A stretch of 64,000 bases of DNA. Origin: Nocardioides sp. Root190 (GTDB taxonomy: Bacteria > Actinomycetota > Actinomycetes > Propionibacteriales > Nocardioidaceae). The position numbers were made by a program, and so were the translations under genes. This document shows positions 41,423-50,088 of the stretch, piece by piece. The first letter of the stretch is position 1; every line of letters starts with the position of its first letter. The notes under the pieces were generated by a model. The model worked only from the letters and a program-made list of their open reading frames with translations, ran no database searches and was not told the origin of the DNA. Location: contig NZ_LMIA01000008.1 in assembly GCF_001428565.1 (NCBI RefSeq), positions 375,382 to 439,381 of the forward strand, given 5' to 3'.

Positions 41423-42814
41423 ATGTCCATCCCGTTCGTCGCAGCCCTCGCTGCCGGCACCGACCTCGTCGATCCCGTGGCGTCCGAGGGTCGCCTGCTC
41501 CTCGCCGCCCTGCTCGGCATCGGCGTCATCGTCACCCTGATCATCGCCGCGAAGATCCACCCGTTCCTCGCGCTCACCGCGGGCGCGCTCACGGTCGGCA
41601 TCACGGCCGGGGCGAGTGTCGAGGTCGCGATCGCCAGCTTCACCGGTGGTTTCGGGACCACCGCCGCCGGCGTGGGCATCCTGATCGCGCTGGGCGCGAT
41701 GTTCGGCAAGCTGCTCGCCGACAGCGGGGGAGCCGACCAGATCGTCGACACGATCATCGGCCACGCCTCGCCCCGTGCACTGCCGTGGGCGATGGCGGTC
41801 GTCGGCGCGATCATCGGCCTGCCGATGTTCTTCGAGATCGGCCTGGTCCTGCTGATGCCGGTGATCTACCTGGTCGCCCGGCGGTCCGGGCAGTCGCTCG
41901 TCACGATCGGCATCCCGGCGCTGGCCGGACTCTCGGCGATGCACGGGCTGGTCCCTCCGCACCCCGGTCCGCTCACCGCGATCGACTACCTCGGCGCCGA
42001 CCTCGGCATGACCCTCGCCCTCGGCGTCGCCGTCGCCGTCCCGACCGTGATCATCGCCGGACCCGTCTTCGGCATGGTCGGCCGGTACGTCGACGTCCAG
42101 GTGCCCGAGCGGTTCGAGGGCCAGCCGCAGAGCGAGTCGGCACACCGCCCGACGTTCGTCGTCACCCTGGCCTCGGTGCTCCTGCCGGTCGTGCTGATGA
42201 TGGGCAAGGCACTGGCCGACATCTTCATCGACGACGAGACCGACCCGCTGCGGCGCACCCTCGACGTCCTCGGCACCCCGCTCATCGCGCTCGCGATCGC
42301 CGTCGTGGTGGGGATGTTCACCCTCGGACTCGGCTCGGGCATGGGCCGCGACGGCGTCGCGAAGTCGCTCGAGTCGTCCCTGCCCGGCGTGGCCGGGATC
42401 CTGCTGATCGTCGCCGCAGGTGGCGGGTTCAAGCAGTCCCTGGTCGACACCGGCATCGGCACGATCGTGGCCGAACGGGTCGCGGACTCCAACGTGTCCG
42501 TGCTGCTGCTGGCATGGTTCGTCGCCGTCCTGATCCGTCTCGCAACGGGGTCGGCGACAGTCGCGACCGTCACCGCCTCGGGCCTGCTGGCCCCGCTGAC
42601 CGAGCAGCTCTCCAGTGGCGAGGTGTCCCTGATGGTGCTGGCGATCGGCGCCGGGTCGGTGTTCTTCTCCCACGTCAACGACGCCGGCTTCTGGCTGGTG
42701 AAGGAGTACTTCGGGATGAGCGTCGGACAGACCCTCAAGACCTGGTCGGCGATGGAGACCCTGCTCTCGGTCAGCGGCCTGGTCTTCGTGATGGCCCTCA
42801 ACCTGGTGATCTGA
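41423..42814 (+). CDS. gntP: GntP family gluconate permease
   Basis: A 463-residue inner-membrane transporter with about twelve to fourteen hydrophobic segments. Family features include FTGGFGTTAAGVGILIALGAMFGKLLADSGGADQI, GLSAMHGLVPPHPGPL, LATGSATVATVTASGL and FFSHVNDAGFWLVKEYFGMSV. It imports gluconate with protons. GAGGAG before ATG 41423, 8 bp after gntK, shows an operon with the kinase. Confidence 0.96.
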   Translation: MSIPFVAALAAGTDLVDPVASEGRLLLAALLGIGVIVTLIIAAKIHPFLALTAGALTVGITAGASVEVAIASFTGGFGTTAAGVGILIALGAMFGKLLADSGGADQIVDTIIGHASPRALPWAMAVVGAIIGLPMFFEIGLVLLMPVIYLVARRSGQSLVTIGIPALAGLSAMHGLVPPHPGPLTAIDYLGADLGMTLALGVAVAVPTVIIAGPVFGMVGRYVDVQVPERFEGQPQSESAHRPTFVVTLASVLLPVVLMMGKALADIFIDDETDPLRRTLDVLGTPLIALAIAVVVGMFTLGLGSGMGRDGVAKSLESSLPGVAGILLIVAAGGGFKQSLVDTGIGTIVAERVADSNVSVLLLAWFVAVLIRLATGSATVATVTASGLLAPLTEQLSSGEVSLMVLAIGAGSVFFSHVNDAGFWLVKEYFGMSVGQTLKTWSAMETLLSVSGLVFVMALNLVI

Positions 42815-42823
42815 CACGCTTGA

Positions 42824-44518
42824 GTGGTGGCCGACCCCGTCATCCTCCTCGTCTCTGCCGACGAGATCGACGTCCTGACCGATCAATTCCACCGCTACGA
42901 GCGCGACTACGACGTCCGCACGGCCCGCACTGCGGCGGAGGCGACGGCGACCATCGCGGCCGCCGTCGCTGCCGGCCAGCCCGTCGCCCTCGTCGTCACC
43001 GACTCCCGCCTGCCCGACCAGGACGTGCTCGTCGCGATGCACGACTGGCGCTCCCTGGTCCCGACCTCGCGCCGGATCGTGGCGATCCCGATCGCGCGGT
43101 TCGCCGTCGAGACCGAGACCCTGCGGCCGTACCTGCAGAAGGGCAAGTTCGACACCTACCTCGTCCTCCCGCAGGGGCGGCGCGACGAGGAGTTCCACTA
43201 CGCCGTCGTCGAGCTGCTCAGCGACTGGGGGGCGACGGTCGCTGCCTCCGTCATCGACACGGTGCGGATCATCACGCCCGATGCCTCGCCGCTCGCGCTG
43301 GCGGTGCGTGACTTCCTCGACCGCACCGGCTTCCCCCACGGGACCTACGGCCCCGACACGGTGCAGGGACAGGAGGCGATCGCGCTGCACGACGGACCGG
43401 TCCGCTTCCCGCTCGTGCACCTGTCGTCCAAGCCCTTCGCCGACCGGCCGATCATCGCGCCGACCTCGGTCCGTGAGCTGGCGGCCCTGATCTACGGACG
43501 CCCCTCCGACATCGACTGCGCAACGGTCGTCGACCTCGCCGTCGTCGGCGCCGGGCCGGCCGGTCTCGCCGCCGCTGTGTACGGCGCCTCGGAAGGCCTC
43601 ACCACGGTGGTCATCGAGTCGGACGCGGTCGGCGGCCAGGCCGGCACGAGCTCGATGATCCGCAACTACCTCGGGTTCCCGCGCGGCATCTCGGGCATGC
43701 GCCTCGGACAGCGGGCGCGCGTCCAGGCGATCCGCTTCGGCGCCCGCTTCTTCACCGGCTGGCCGGTCGTCGAGCTGCGCCCGGGCGTCGACGGCGAGCC
43801 GCACACCCTGATCACCGAGGGCGGCAAGGTGCATGCCCGTGCCGTGCTGATCGCCTCAGGCGTCGCGTACCGGCGCCTCGGCGTCGCGCCGCTGGAGGAC
43901 CTCGTCGGCGCCGGCGTCAACTACGGCGCGGCGATGACGGCGGCCCGCGAGATGGAGGACCGCGACGTGTACGTCGTCGGCGGCGGCAACTCCGCCGGCC
44001 AGGCGGCCGTGCACCTGGCCCGCTTCGCCCGTTCGGTCACGATCCTGATCCGGCGCGACGACCTGGCCGCCACCATGTCGCGCTATCTCATCGACGAGAT
44101 CGAGTGGAACCCCCGCATCTCCGTGCGTTCCTGCACGGAGATCATCGACGGCGGTCCCGACGACAGCGGCCAGCTCGGCTGGCTCCAGCTGTGCGACGTC
44201 CGCACGCGCGTGGAGGAGCGGGTGCCTGCCGGTGGGCTGTTCCTCCTCATCGGCGCGGCGCCCCACTGCGACTGGCTCCCTGACGACGTACGACGTGACG
44301 AGCACGGTTTCGTCCACACCGGCCGTGACGTCCCGACCGAGTGCTGGGTCGACGGCCTGCCGCCGGCCAACCTCGCCACCTGCGTGCCCGGCATCTTCGC
44401 GGCCGGGGACATCCGGTCCGGCTCGATGAAGCGGGTCGCTGCAGCCAGCGGGGAGGGGGCCTCGGCGGTGTCGCTGGTGCACGCCCACCTGGAGGCGCTG
44501 CGCGCGGATGCGCTCTGA
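42824..44518 (+). CDS. fused response-regulator/thioredoxin-reductase-like flavoprotein without CxxC
   Basis: A 564-residue protein. Residues 1-125 are receiver-like with phospho-acceptor-type Asp in VVTDSRLPD; residues about 140-225 look like a cysteine-free glutaredoxin-type domain; from about 240 there is a thioredoxin-reductase-like FAD domain ([19 protein letters not shown]) and NAD(P)H domain ([17 protein letters not shown]), ending [23 protein letters not shown]. The redox CxxC is absent (NYGAAMTA stands near its place). This fusion is a known family; its partner is unknown. GTG 42827 is an alternative start, six bases after CACGCT. It lies 9 bp after gntP. Confidence 0.85.
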   Translation: MVADPVILLVSADEIDVLTDQFHRYERDYDVRTARTAAEATATIAAAVAAGQPVALVVTDSRLPDQDVLVAMHDWRSLVPTSRRIVAIPIARFAVETETLRPYLQKGKFDTYLVLPQGRRDEEFHYAVVELLSDWGATVAASVIDTVRIITPDASPLALAVRDFLDRTGFPHGTYGPDTVQGQEAIALHDGPVRFPLVHLSSKPFADRPIIAPTSVRELAALIYGRPSDIDCATVVDLAVVGAGPAGLAAAVYGASEGLTTVVIESDAVGGQAGTSSMIRNYLGFPRGISGMRLGQRARVQAIRFGARFFTGWPVVELRPGVDGEPHTLITEGGKVHARAVLIASGVAYRRLGVAPLEDLVGAGVNYGAAMTAAREMEDRDVYVVGGGNSAGQAAVHLARFARSVTILIRRDDLAATMSRYLIDEIEWNPRISVRSCTEIIDGGPDDSGQLGWLQLCDVRTRVEERVPAGGLFLLIGAAPHCDWLPDDVRRDEHGFVHTGRDVPTECWVDGLPPANLATCVPGIFAAGDIRSGSMKRVAAASGEGASAVSLVHAHLEALRADAL

Positions 44519-44539
44519 CGTCCGGGGTACCACCTCTGC

Positions 44540-45088
44540 ATGACCACCGGAATCGATCTGGGCCGCCCCGAGTCGGGCGACGTCCTCGACCTCATCACCG
44601 ACGACCACCGCCGCTTCGAGCACCTGCTGTCCCAGCTCCGGCTCGGGACGGCCGACCGTGACGCCGTACGCCGCGCGTTCGCGGACGTCCTCATCGCGCA
44701 CGGCGAGGCCGAGGAGGAGCTCGTCTACCCGGTGCTGCGCAAGAAGGCCGAGGACATCGGTGAGCACGAGGTCGAGCACGGCGAGGAGGAGCACGCCGAG
44801 GGCAACGAGGCGCTGCTCAAGGTGCTCGAGCTCAAGGGCACCGACACCCAGGCCTTCACCGACGCGGTCGAGGAGCTGAGCAACCTCATCGCCCACCACA
44901 TCGCGGAGGAGGAGCTGACGATCATCCGGCCCGCTCGCGAGCAGGTCTCCGGCAAGGTGCGCCTCGAGCTCGGCGCGAAGTGGGCAGCACGGCGCAACGA
45001 GCTGATCGACCAGGGCTGCGGTTCGGAGGACAACGTCCGGCGCATCGTGGCGCAGGCCGAGCGCGAGGGACTGCTCGATGACGACTGA
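44540..45088 (+). CDS. hemerythrin HHE-domain protein
   Basis: A 182-residue helical protein. Iron ligands appear in DDHRRFEHLL, AHGEAEEELVYPVL, HEVEHGEEEHAEGNEALL and AHHIAEEELTIIRPAR, the His/Glu pattern of cytoplasmic hemerythrin HHE proteins, which bind a di-iron centre and handle oxygen, NO or peroxide. It follows the flavoprotein gene by 21 bp and may share its transcript, which would pair it with a redox role. Confidence 0.92.
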   Translation: MTTGIDLGRPESGDVLDLITDDHRRFEHLLSQLRLGTADRDAVRRAFADVLIAHGEAEEELVYPVLRKKAEDIGEHEVEHGEEEHAEGNEALLKVLELKGTDTQAFTDAVEELSNLIAHHIAEEELTIIRPAREQVSGKVRLELGAKWAARRNELIDQGCGSEDNVRRIVAQAEREGLLDDD

Positions 45089-45152
45089 CCTGCGGATGGA
45101 TCGTGCGCCCGCGGGTGGACGCCATCGCCTCGAGGGGAGTGGACCCGAGGCC

Positions 45153-46040
45153 ATGTCGCATCCCCGGAGCGAGCAGGCCCGCCAACTGTGGAAGCTCGTC
45201 GAACCCGTCCATGCCATCACCTACTTCTCACCCGAGCCGCTCGCAGCCTTGAAGGCGGCGGGCTACCGCGGCTTCTGGATGGGCTACTTCGCGGGTCGGG
45301 CCGCACCGCTCGGTGCCGCACCTGCCGAGGTGGTGCACGCGCTGTTCCACAACTTCGCCTTCGCCACCGTCACCCGGGCGCTGCCCGATGCGTGGTCGTT
45401 CGCGCCGCCGACGGCGGCGCTCGACGCGCGGACCCAGGGCACGACCGCGACGCTGACCCGCCACCTCGGTGACGCTGCGGCGAACGTCGGTCCGGTCGCG
45501 GACCTGGCCATCCGAGCGGCCACCGCGGCGCCGATGGAGGGGCGCGCGTTGTACGCCGCCAACCGCTCCCTGCCGGTGCCCGACGAGCCGGTCGCCCGGC
45601 TCTGGCACGCCGCCACGCTGCTGCGTGAGCATCGCGGCGACGGTCACGTCGCTGCGCTCACCGCGGCCGGCATCGGCGGTCGTGAGTCGCACGTCCTCCA
45701 CGCGCTGGCAACGGGAGCACCGACGTCGGTCTACGAGACCGCCCGCGGCTTCGACGACGTCGAGTGGACCGCGGTCCTCGACGGGCTGCGCGAGCGTGGT
45801 CTGGTCGACGGCGCCGGCGGCCTCACCGGCGAGGGACGGGCGCGCAAGGAGCGGGTGGAGCTGCAGACCGACGAGCTCGCTGCGACCGCGCTCGACCCGC
45901 TGTCCGACGAGGAGCTCGCCCAGCTGCTCCGCCTGTTGCGACCGATCGCGGCGTCCGTGGTGTCCTCGGGCGAGATCCCGGCGAAGTCGCCGATGGGGCT
46001 CGACCTCGGTGACGCCGAGGCGGCAGACGCACCTTTGTAG
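45153..46040 (+). CDS. SCO6745-family helix-turn-helix-like protein
   Basis: A 295-residue soluble protein of the actinobacterial SCO6745 type, assigned from the N-terminus ARQLWKLVEPVHAITYFSPEP and GFWMGYFAGRAAPLG. The C-terminal third (TSVYETARGFDDVEWTAVLDGLRERGLVDGAGGLTGEG) looks like a MarR-like winged helix. Function is unknown. An ATG at 45078, inside the hemerythrin gene, is in frame, but the first 25 residues are unlike the family, so 45153 is preferred. Confidence 0.8.
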   Translation: MSHPRSEQARQLWKLVEPVHAITYFSPEPLAALKAAGYRGFWMGYFAGRAAPLGAAPAEVVHALFHNFAFATVTRALPDAWSFAPPTAALDARTQGTTATLTRHLGDAAANVGPVADLAIRAATAAPMEGRALYAANRSLPVPDEPVARLWHAATLLREHRGDGHVAALTAAGIGGRESHVLHALATGAPTSVYETARGFDDVEWTAVLDGLRERGLVDGAGGLTGEGRARKERVELQTDELAATALDPLSDEELAQLLRLLRPIAASVVSSGEIPAKSPMGLDLGDAEAADAPL

Positions 46041-46049
46041 GCTGCCCCC

Positions 46050-46739
46050 ATGGGGAGCAAGAAGCGCTGGAGCCGCTACCGACCGCCGGCCGAGCGTCGT
46101 ACCGAGACGGGCACGCCGGTCGTCCCCGACCGCAGCCCCCGGTCCACGCCGCGACCGAGCTCCCGGTCCGACTCCAGGTCCGACTCCAGGTCCGGCTCGA
46201 AGTCCGGCTCGAAGGGCACCCCCAAGCCGTGGTTGCGTCCCGTCGTCGTGACCGGGATCGTCGGGGTGGTGGGGCTCGTCATCGTGCTGGCGATCCGCGC
46301 CGCCGGGGACGACGACCCTGCCCGTGATGTCCGGCTCGACCTCCTCGATGTCGACTTCATCAGCGACAGCCTGGCCGCGGCGGGCAAGGAGCAGGGCGAG
46401 GTGCCTGCGGTCGCGGTCCACCTCGACCAGTACGGCATGACGGTCGAGTACTTCGACCCGGTCAGGGACCAGACCCGCTACGTCGAGACCAACGGCTACT
46501 CCGAGGACATCACCGTCCGGATCACCGACAACTTCTACACCGACTACAAGCCGCAGCCCTTCGACCTCGCCGTCGTCGACCCCGCGGCCATGGTCCAGGC
46601 CGTGGAGGACGCCCTCGACGACAGCGAGGACCCCTACTCGTGGGAGGTCCGGATCAACGTCGAGGAGGACGGCTCGACGCCGGTCATGGTCACGCGGATC
46701 TTCGCGGACGAGCGGGTCGAGCGAACCACCGCTCCCTGA
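46050..46739 (+). CDS. single-helix membrane protein, unknown function
   Basis: A 229-residue protein: a basic cytoplasmic N-terminus with a short Ser/Arg/Asp repeat (SRSDSRSDSRSGSKSGSK, encoded by near-perfect 12-bp repeats at 46160-46212), one membrane helix (about 65-83, VVVTGIVGVVGLVIVLAI) and an acidic outer domain of about 145 residues with no known motif. TAGGCT (46038-46043) six bases before ATG 46050 marks a leaderless start. Confidence 0.75.
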   Translation: MGSKKRWSRYRPPAERRTETGTPVVPDRSPRSTPRPSSRSDSRSDSRSGSKSGSKGTPKPWLRPVVVTGIVGVVGLVIVLAIRAAGDDDPARDVRLDLLDVDFISDSLAAAGKEQGEVPAVAVHLDQYGMTVEYFDPVRDQTRYVETNGYSEDITVRITDNFYTDYKPQPFDLAVVDPAAMVQAVEDALDDSEDPYSWEVRINVEEDGSTPVMVTRIFADERVERTTAP

Positions 46740-46748
46740 TCGCGCCGT

Positions 46749-47333
46749 TCACACGATGCCGGCGGCCCGGCCGACCCGGCGGTACGCCGCTGCCAGCGAG
46801 TCGACCGTCTCGTGCGCGTTGAGGCCGCTGGGGTTCGGCACCACCCACAGCTCGGCGCCCCCGAGGTCCTCGGGTTGGCGTCCGGGAACGGCCTTGCGCT
46901 GCCCGAAGGCCGTCCGGTAGGCCGTGATGCCGGCGATCGCCACCACGGCCGGTCGGGCCGCGGCGACGAGCGCCGTCAGAGCGGCTCCGCCCTCACGCAG
47001 CTCCTCGTCGGACAGCTCCGAGGCCTTGGCGGTCGCGCGGCGCACGACATTGGTGATCCCGATGCCGCGCTCTCGCATCATCGTGCGGTCGGCGTCCGAC
47101 ATCCCGTTGGCGGGATGGACCGGCTCGGTGATCACGCCCGCCTTCAGCAGCGCCGGGTAGAAGCGGTTGCCGGGGTGCGCGAAGTGCGTGCTCGTCGCCG
47201 CGGTCCAGAGGCCGGGGTTGATGCCGACGAAGAGCAGCCGCAACTGCTGGCCGGGGGCATCCGGCAACAGGTCGGGGACCTCGGCGTCGCGGAAGGACTC
47301 GAGCTCGGCTCGGGTGAAGGTACGGCGGGCCAC
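46749..47333 (-). CDS. mug: mismatch-specific (G/U, G/T) DNA glycosylase, Mug type
   Basis: A 194-residue uracil-DNA-glycosylase superfamily enzyme. The active-site motif is GINPG in LLFVGINPGLWTA, and the second motif is NPSGLN near the end; both are diagnostic for Mug/TDG. It removes uracil or thymine opposite guanine after deamination. CAGGCT (47345-47340) six bases before GTG 47333 supports this start; the open frame runs further. It is divergent from an adenine methylase, with only 25 bp between starts. Confidence 0.9.
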   Translation of the reverse strand: MARRTFTRAELESFRDAEVPDLLPDAPGQQLRLLFVGINPGLWTAATSTHFAHPGNRFYPALLKAGVITEPVHPANGMSDADRTMMRERGIGITNVVRRATAKASELSDEELREGGAALTALVAAARPAVVAIAGITAYRTAFGQRKAVPGRQPEDLGGAELWVVPNPSGLNAHETVDSLAAAYRRVGRAAGIV

Positions 47334-47358
47334 GGGGTGAGCCTGCCACGATGGCGCC

Positions 47359-48525
47359 ATGGCCGGGGAATGGAACAGGTTCGTCGAGGGCGACAACCTC
47401 GACGTGCTCACCGGGCTGCCCGAGGAGTCCTTCGACCTCGTCTACATCGACCCGCCGTACAACACCGGCAACGACTTCGCCTACAGCGACGACTTCCGCG
47501 GCAGCCGGGGCGCGGGCGTGGTCGGGCGGCACGCCGCCTGGCTCGACTTCATGCGGCCGCGGATCGTCGAGGGCCGGCGGGTGCTCGACCCGGGCGGCGC
47601 GATCTTCGTCAGCATCGACGACCACGAGGTCGCCCACCTGCGCCTGCTGCTCGACGAGGTCTACGGCGAGGTGAACTTCCTGGCGCAGATCGTGGTGAAC
47701 CTCAATGCCAAGGGGCGTCAGCTCGGGCGGGGCTTCGCGACCTCCCACGAGTACCTGCTCGTCTATGCGAAGGACCTGCAGCACTGCGTGCTGGACGCCT
47801 CGTCCTCGACCACCGTCATCGAGTCCGACTTCCCCTTGGTGTCTGCGGACGGTCGGCGCCACCGACGGCTGCCGCTGCGCAACACCAACAAGAAGTTCAA
47901 CCCGCTCACCGCCCCGACCCTGCACTTCGCGGTGTGGGGCGACCCGGAGACCGGCCGTGTCGCGACCGCTCCCTTCGACGGCGCGGTCGAGATCAAGCCG
48001 GTCTTCGGCGACGGGAGCCCGGCCGTCTGGCGCTGGTCCCGTCCGCGCATCGACGAACGTCCGGACGACCTCGAGTGCCGCACGGTGCGCGGTCCGGGCG
48101 GTGAGCGGGTCGACGTGTACCAACGCGACTGGCGGCACCCCGTCGGCGGACGACGCAAGAAGCTGCGCACCATCTGGCTCGCCGAGGAGATCGGCTCGAC
48201 GGACACGGCGGTCGCCGAGCTCAAGCAGATCGTCGGCCACCTCTTCGAGTCGCCGAAGCCGACCGGCCTGGTCCGGCGCATCCTCGACACGATGCCGGAC
48301 GACTGCCGGGTGCTCGACTACTTCGCGGGCAGTGGCACCACCGGGCACGCCGTGGCCCTCGCCAACGCTGCCGACGGCGGCACGCGGACCTGCCTGTCGG
48401 TGAACTCCGCCGAACCGACCCGTGTCGGCTCGAACGCCGAACGGGCGGGCTACGCGACGGTCTCCGCGATCACCCGGGCCCGGCTCGAGGCCGTGGCCCG
48501 GGAGATCGGCAACGGGCTCAGCTGA
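47359..48525 (+). CDS. orphan site-specific adenine DNA methyltransferase
   Basis: A 388-residue beta-class N6-adenine (or N4-cytosine) methylase, like type III Mod subunits. The catalytic motif DPPYNTGNDF (31-40) comes before the AdoMet motif VLDYFAGSGTTGHAVALA (about 318-335), the beta-class order. The 130 residues between hold the target recognition part. No restriction subunit (Res) lies nearby, so it is an orphan modifying enzyme or a remnant. Its promoter must lie within or overlap mug. Confidence 0.9.
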   Translation: MAGEWNRFVEGDNLDVLTGLPEESFDLVYIDPPYNTGNDFAYSDDFRGSRGAGVVGRHAAWLDFMRPRIVEGRRVLDPGGAIFVSIDDHEVAHLRLLLDEVYGEVNFLAQIVVNLNAKGRQLGRGFATSHEYLLVYAKDLQHCVLDASSSTTVIESDFPLVSADGRRHRRLPLRNTNKKFNPLTAPTLHFAVWGDPETGRVATAPFDGAVEIKPVFGDGSPAVWRWSRPRIDERPDDLECRTVRGPGGERVDVYQRDWRHPVGGRRKKLRTIWLAEEIGSTDTAVAELKQIVGHLFESPKPTGLVRRILDTMPDDCRVLDYFAGSGTTGHAVALANAADGGTRTCLSVNSAEPTRVGSNAERAGYATVSAITRARLEAVAREIGNGLS

Positions 48526-49978
48526 CGCCGGCGGCCTTCTCGAGCGCGCCCAGCTCGTCGTCGAGGAAGGTCAGCAGCCGCTGGAGGCGCGGCACCGTAC
48601 GACGGCAGCCGGTCAGTCCGAAGCCCATGTTGCCGGCGTACGACGTGCACGTGATGTTGAGCGCCATGCCGTTCATGGGGATCGACACCGGGTAGTTGCC
48701 GACCAGGTGCGCACCGTTCCAGTAGTGCGGCACCCGGGGGCCCGGCACGTTGCTGATGATCAGGTTGAACGGCGGGCGCACCATGCCCTGCAGCCGGAGC
48801 ATCGGCACCACGATCGAGGGCGCCATCCCGATCGCGCTCATCGCCACGATCTGGTTGGGCGTCATCGAGGACAACGCCTCCTTGCCGTCCTTCATCGACC
48901 TGCTGATCGTGCGGAGCCGGTCCGCCGGGTCGGCCAGGTCGGTGGCCAGGCGCACCATGACCGAGCCGATGGCGTTGCCGCCGGCCGACGACGCGGTGCC
49001 TGACTGCTTGGCGTTGAGGCCGACCGGCACCATCGAGACCATCGAGCGGTCCGGCAGGGCGTCCAGCTCGGTGAGGTAGGTCCGCATGGCGCCGCTGCAC
49101 ATCGCGAGCACGACGTCGTTGATCGTGGTTCCGGTGGACTTGCCGATGGCCCGCATCCGTTCGACCGGCCAGTCCTGGGCAGCGAAGCGCCGGGCGCCGG
49201 TGATCGGCGAGTTGAAGATCGTGCGCGGGGCGGCCAGCGAGACGGCGGAGGTCTCGTTGCGCAGTCCCTTGCGCAGGGTCTTGACGAGAGCGGCCGGCAT
49301 CCCGGCTGCGTCGGCGCTGATGCTGAGCGCGTTGCGCAGCGCGTCCGAGGGGAGGTCGGCGATCGTCTTGGCTGCCGTGGTCGCGGCATCCATCGCGGCG
49401 GCCGGCAGCGACTCGGACTCCTCCTCGACCTTGCGGCGACGTGACGCGCCCTCGGCGAAGGGCGCCGGCATGTGGCGGCGATCGGGGTCGGTGGACAGGA
49501 TGCTGGCCAGCAGCCGCATGGCGGAGATCCCGTCGACCAGCGAGTGGTGGAGCTTCGTGTACATCGCCACGCGGCCGTCGGCGAGCCCCTCGATGACGTG
49601 GGTCTCCCACAGCGGTCGCTCCCACGCCAGACGGGTGGAGTGGAGACGGCCGACCAGGTCGAGGAGCTCGCGGACCCGGCCGGGCTGGGGCAGTGCGCTG
49701 TGGCGCACGTGGTGCTCGATGTCGAACTGCTCGTCCTCGCGCCACACCAGTGTTCCGCCGGTCTTCACCGAGCGGTGCGGGTGCTTGAGGAAGAGGGGCG
49801 CGATACGTTCGGTGTCACGCATCGACTCGAACATCTCACGGACGTACTCGGGTCCCGCACCAGCCGGCGGCTCGAACAGCTGGAGGCCACCGACGTGCAT
49901 CGGCATGCTCCGGTTCTCCGCCAGCAGGAAGGCCGCGGAGGTCGGGTCGATGGGGCGGAAGCCGGGAACGGAAACCAC
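48518..49978 (-). CDS. wax ester synthase/diacylglycerol acyltransferase (WS/DGAT)
   Basis: A 486-residue acyltransferase for storage lipids. The active-site motif HHSLVDG has His144, His145 and Asp149; PLWETHVIEGL precedes it, and SNVPGP and NGAHLVGNYPVSIPMNG follow, as in the WS/DGAT family. It joins acyl-CoA to diacylglycerol or a fatty alcohol at the membrane. GTG 49978 begins VVSVPGFRPIDPTSAAFL, the family N-terminus; the frame is open 63 bp further. It overlaps the methylase stop by 8 bp (convergent). Confidence 0.92.
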   Translation of the reverse strand: MVSVPGFRPIDPTSAAFLLAENRSMPMHVGGLQLFEPPAGAGPEYVREMFESMRDTERIAPLFLKHPHRSVKTGGTLVWREDEQFDIEHHVRHSALPQPGRVRELLDLVGRLHSTRLAWERPLWETHVIEGLADGRVAMYTKLHHSLVDGISAMRLLASILSTDPDRRHMPAPFAEGASRRRKVEEESESLPAAAMDAATTAAKTIADLPSDALRNALSISADAAGMPAALVKTLRKGLRNETSAVSLAAPRTIFNSPITGARRFAAQDWPVERMRAIGKSTGTTINDVVLAMCSGAMRTYLTELDALPDRSMVSMVPVGLNAKQSGTASSAGGNAIGSVMVRLATDLADPADRLRTISRSMKDGKEALSSMTPNQIVAMSAIGMAPSIVVPMLRLQGMVRPPFNLIISNVPGPRVPHYWNGAHLVGNYPVSIPMNGMALNITCTSYAGNMGFGLTGCRRTVPRLQRLLTFLDDELGALEKAAGVS

Positions 49979-50088
49979 GTGGGTCCGCCTTTCGTTGCAG
50001 GTGCTGTGATCTTGACGGGTCGTGACGCGGGTCACAACCACGAACGGTCGACTAGTTTCAACGGCTCAGGCTTGGAAAGGACTCGGGT

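Noticed and set aside
41168..43834. 888-residue antisense open frame over gntK, gntP and the flavoprotein
   Set aside because: Shadow of three well-supported genes; it contains long Asp/Arg/Gly runs and no domain.
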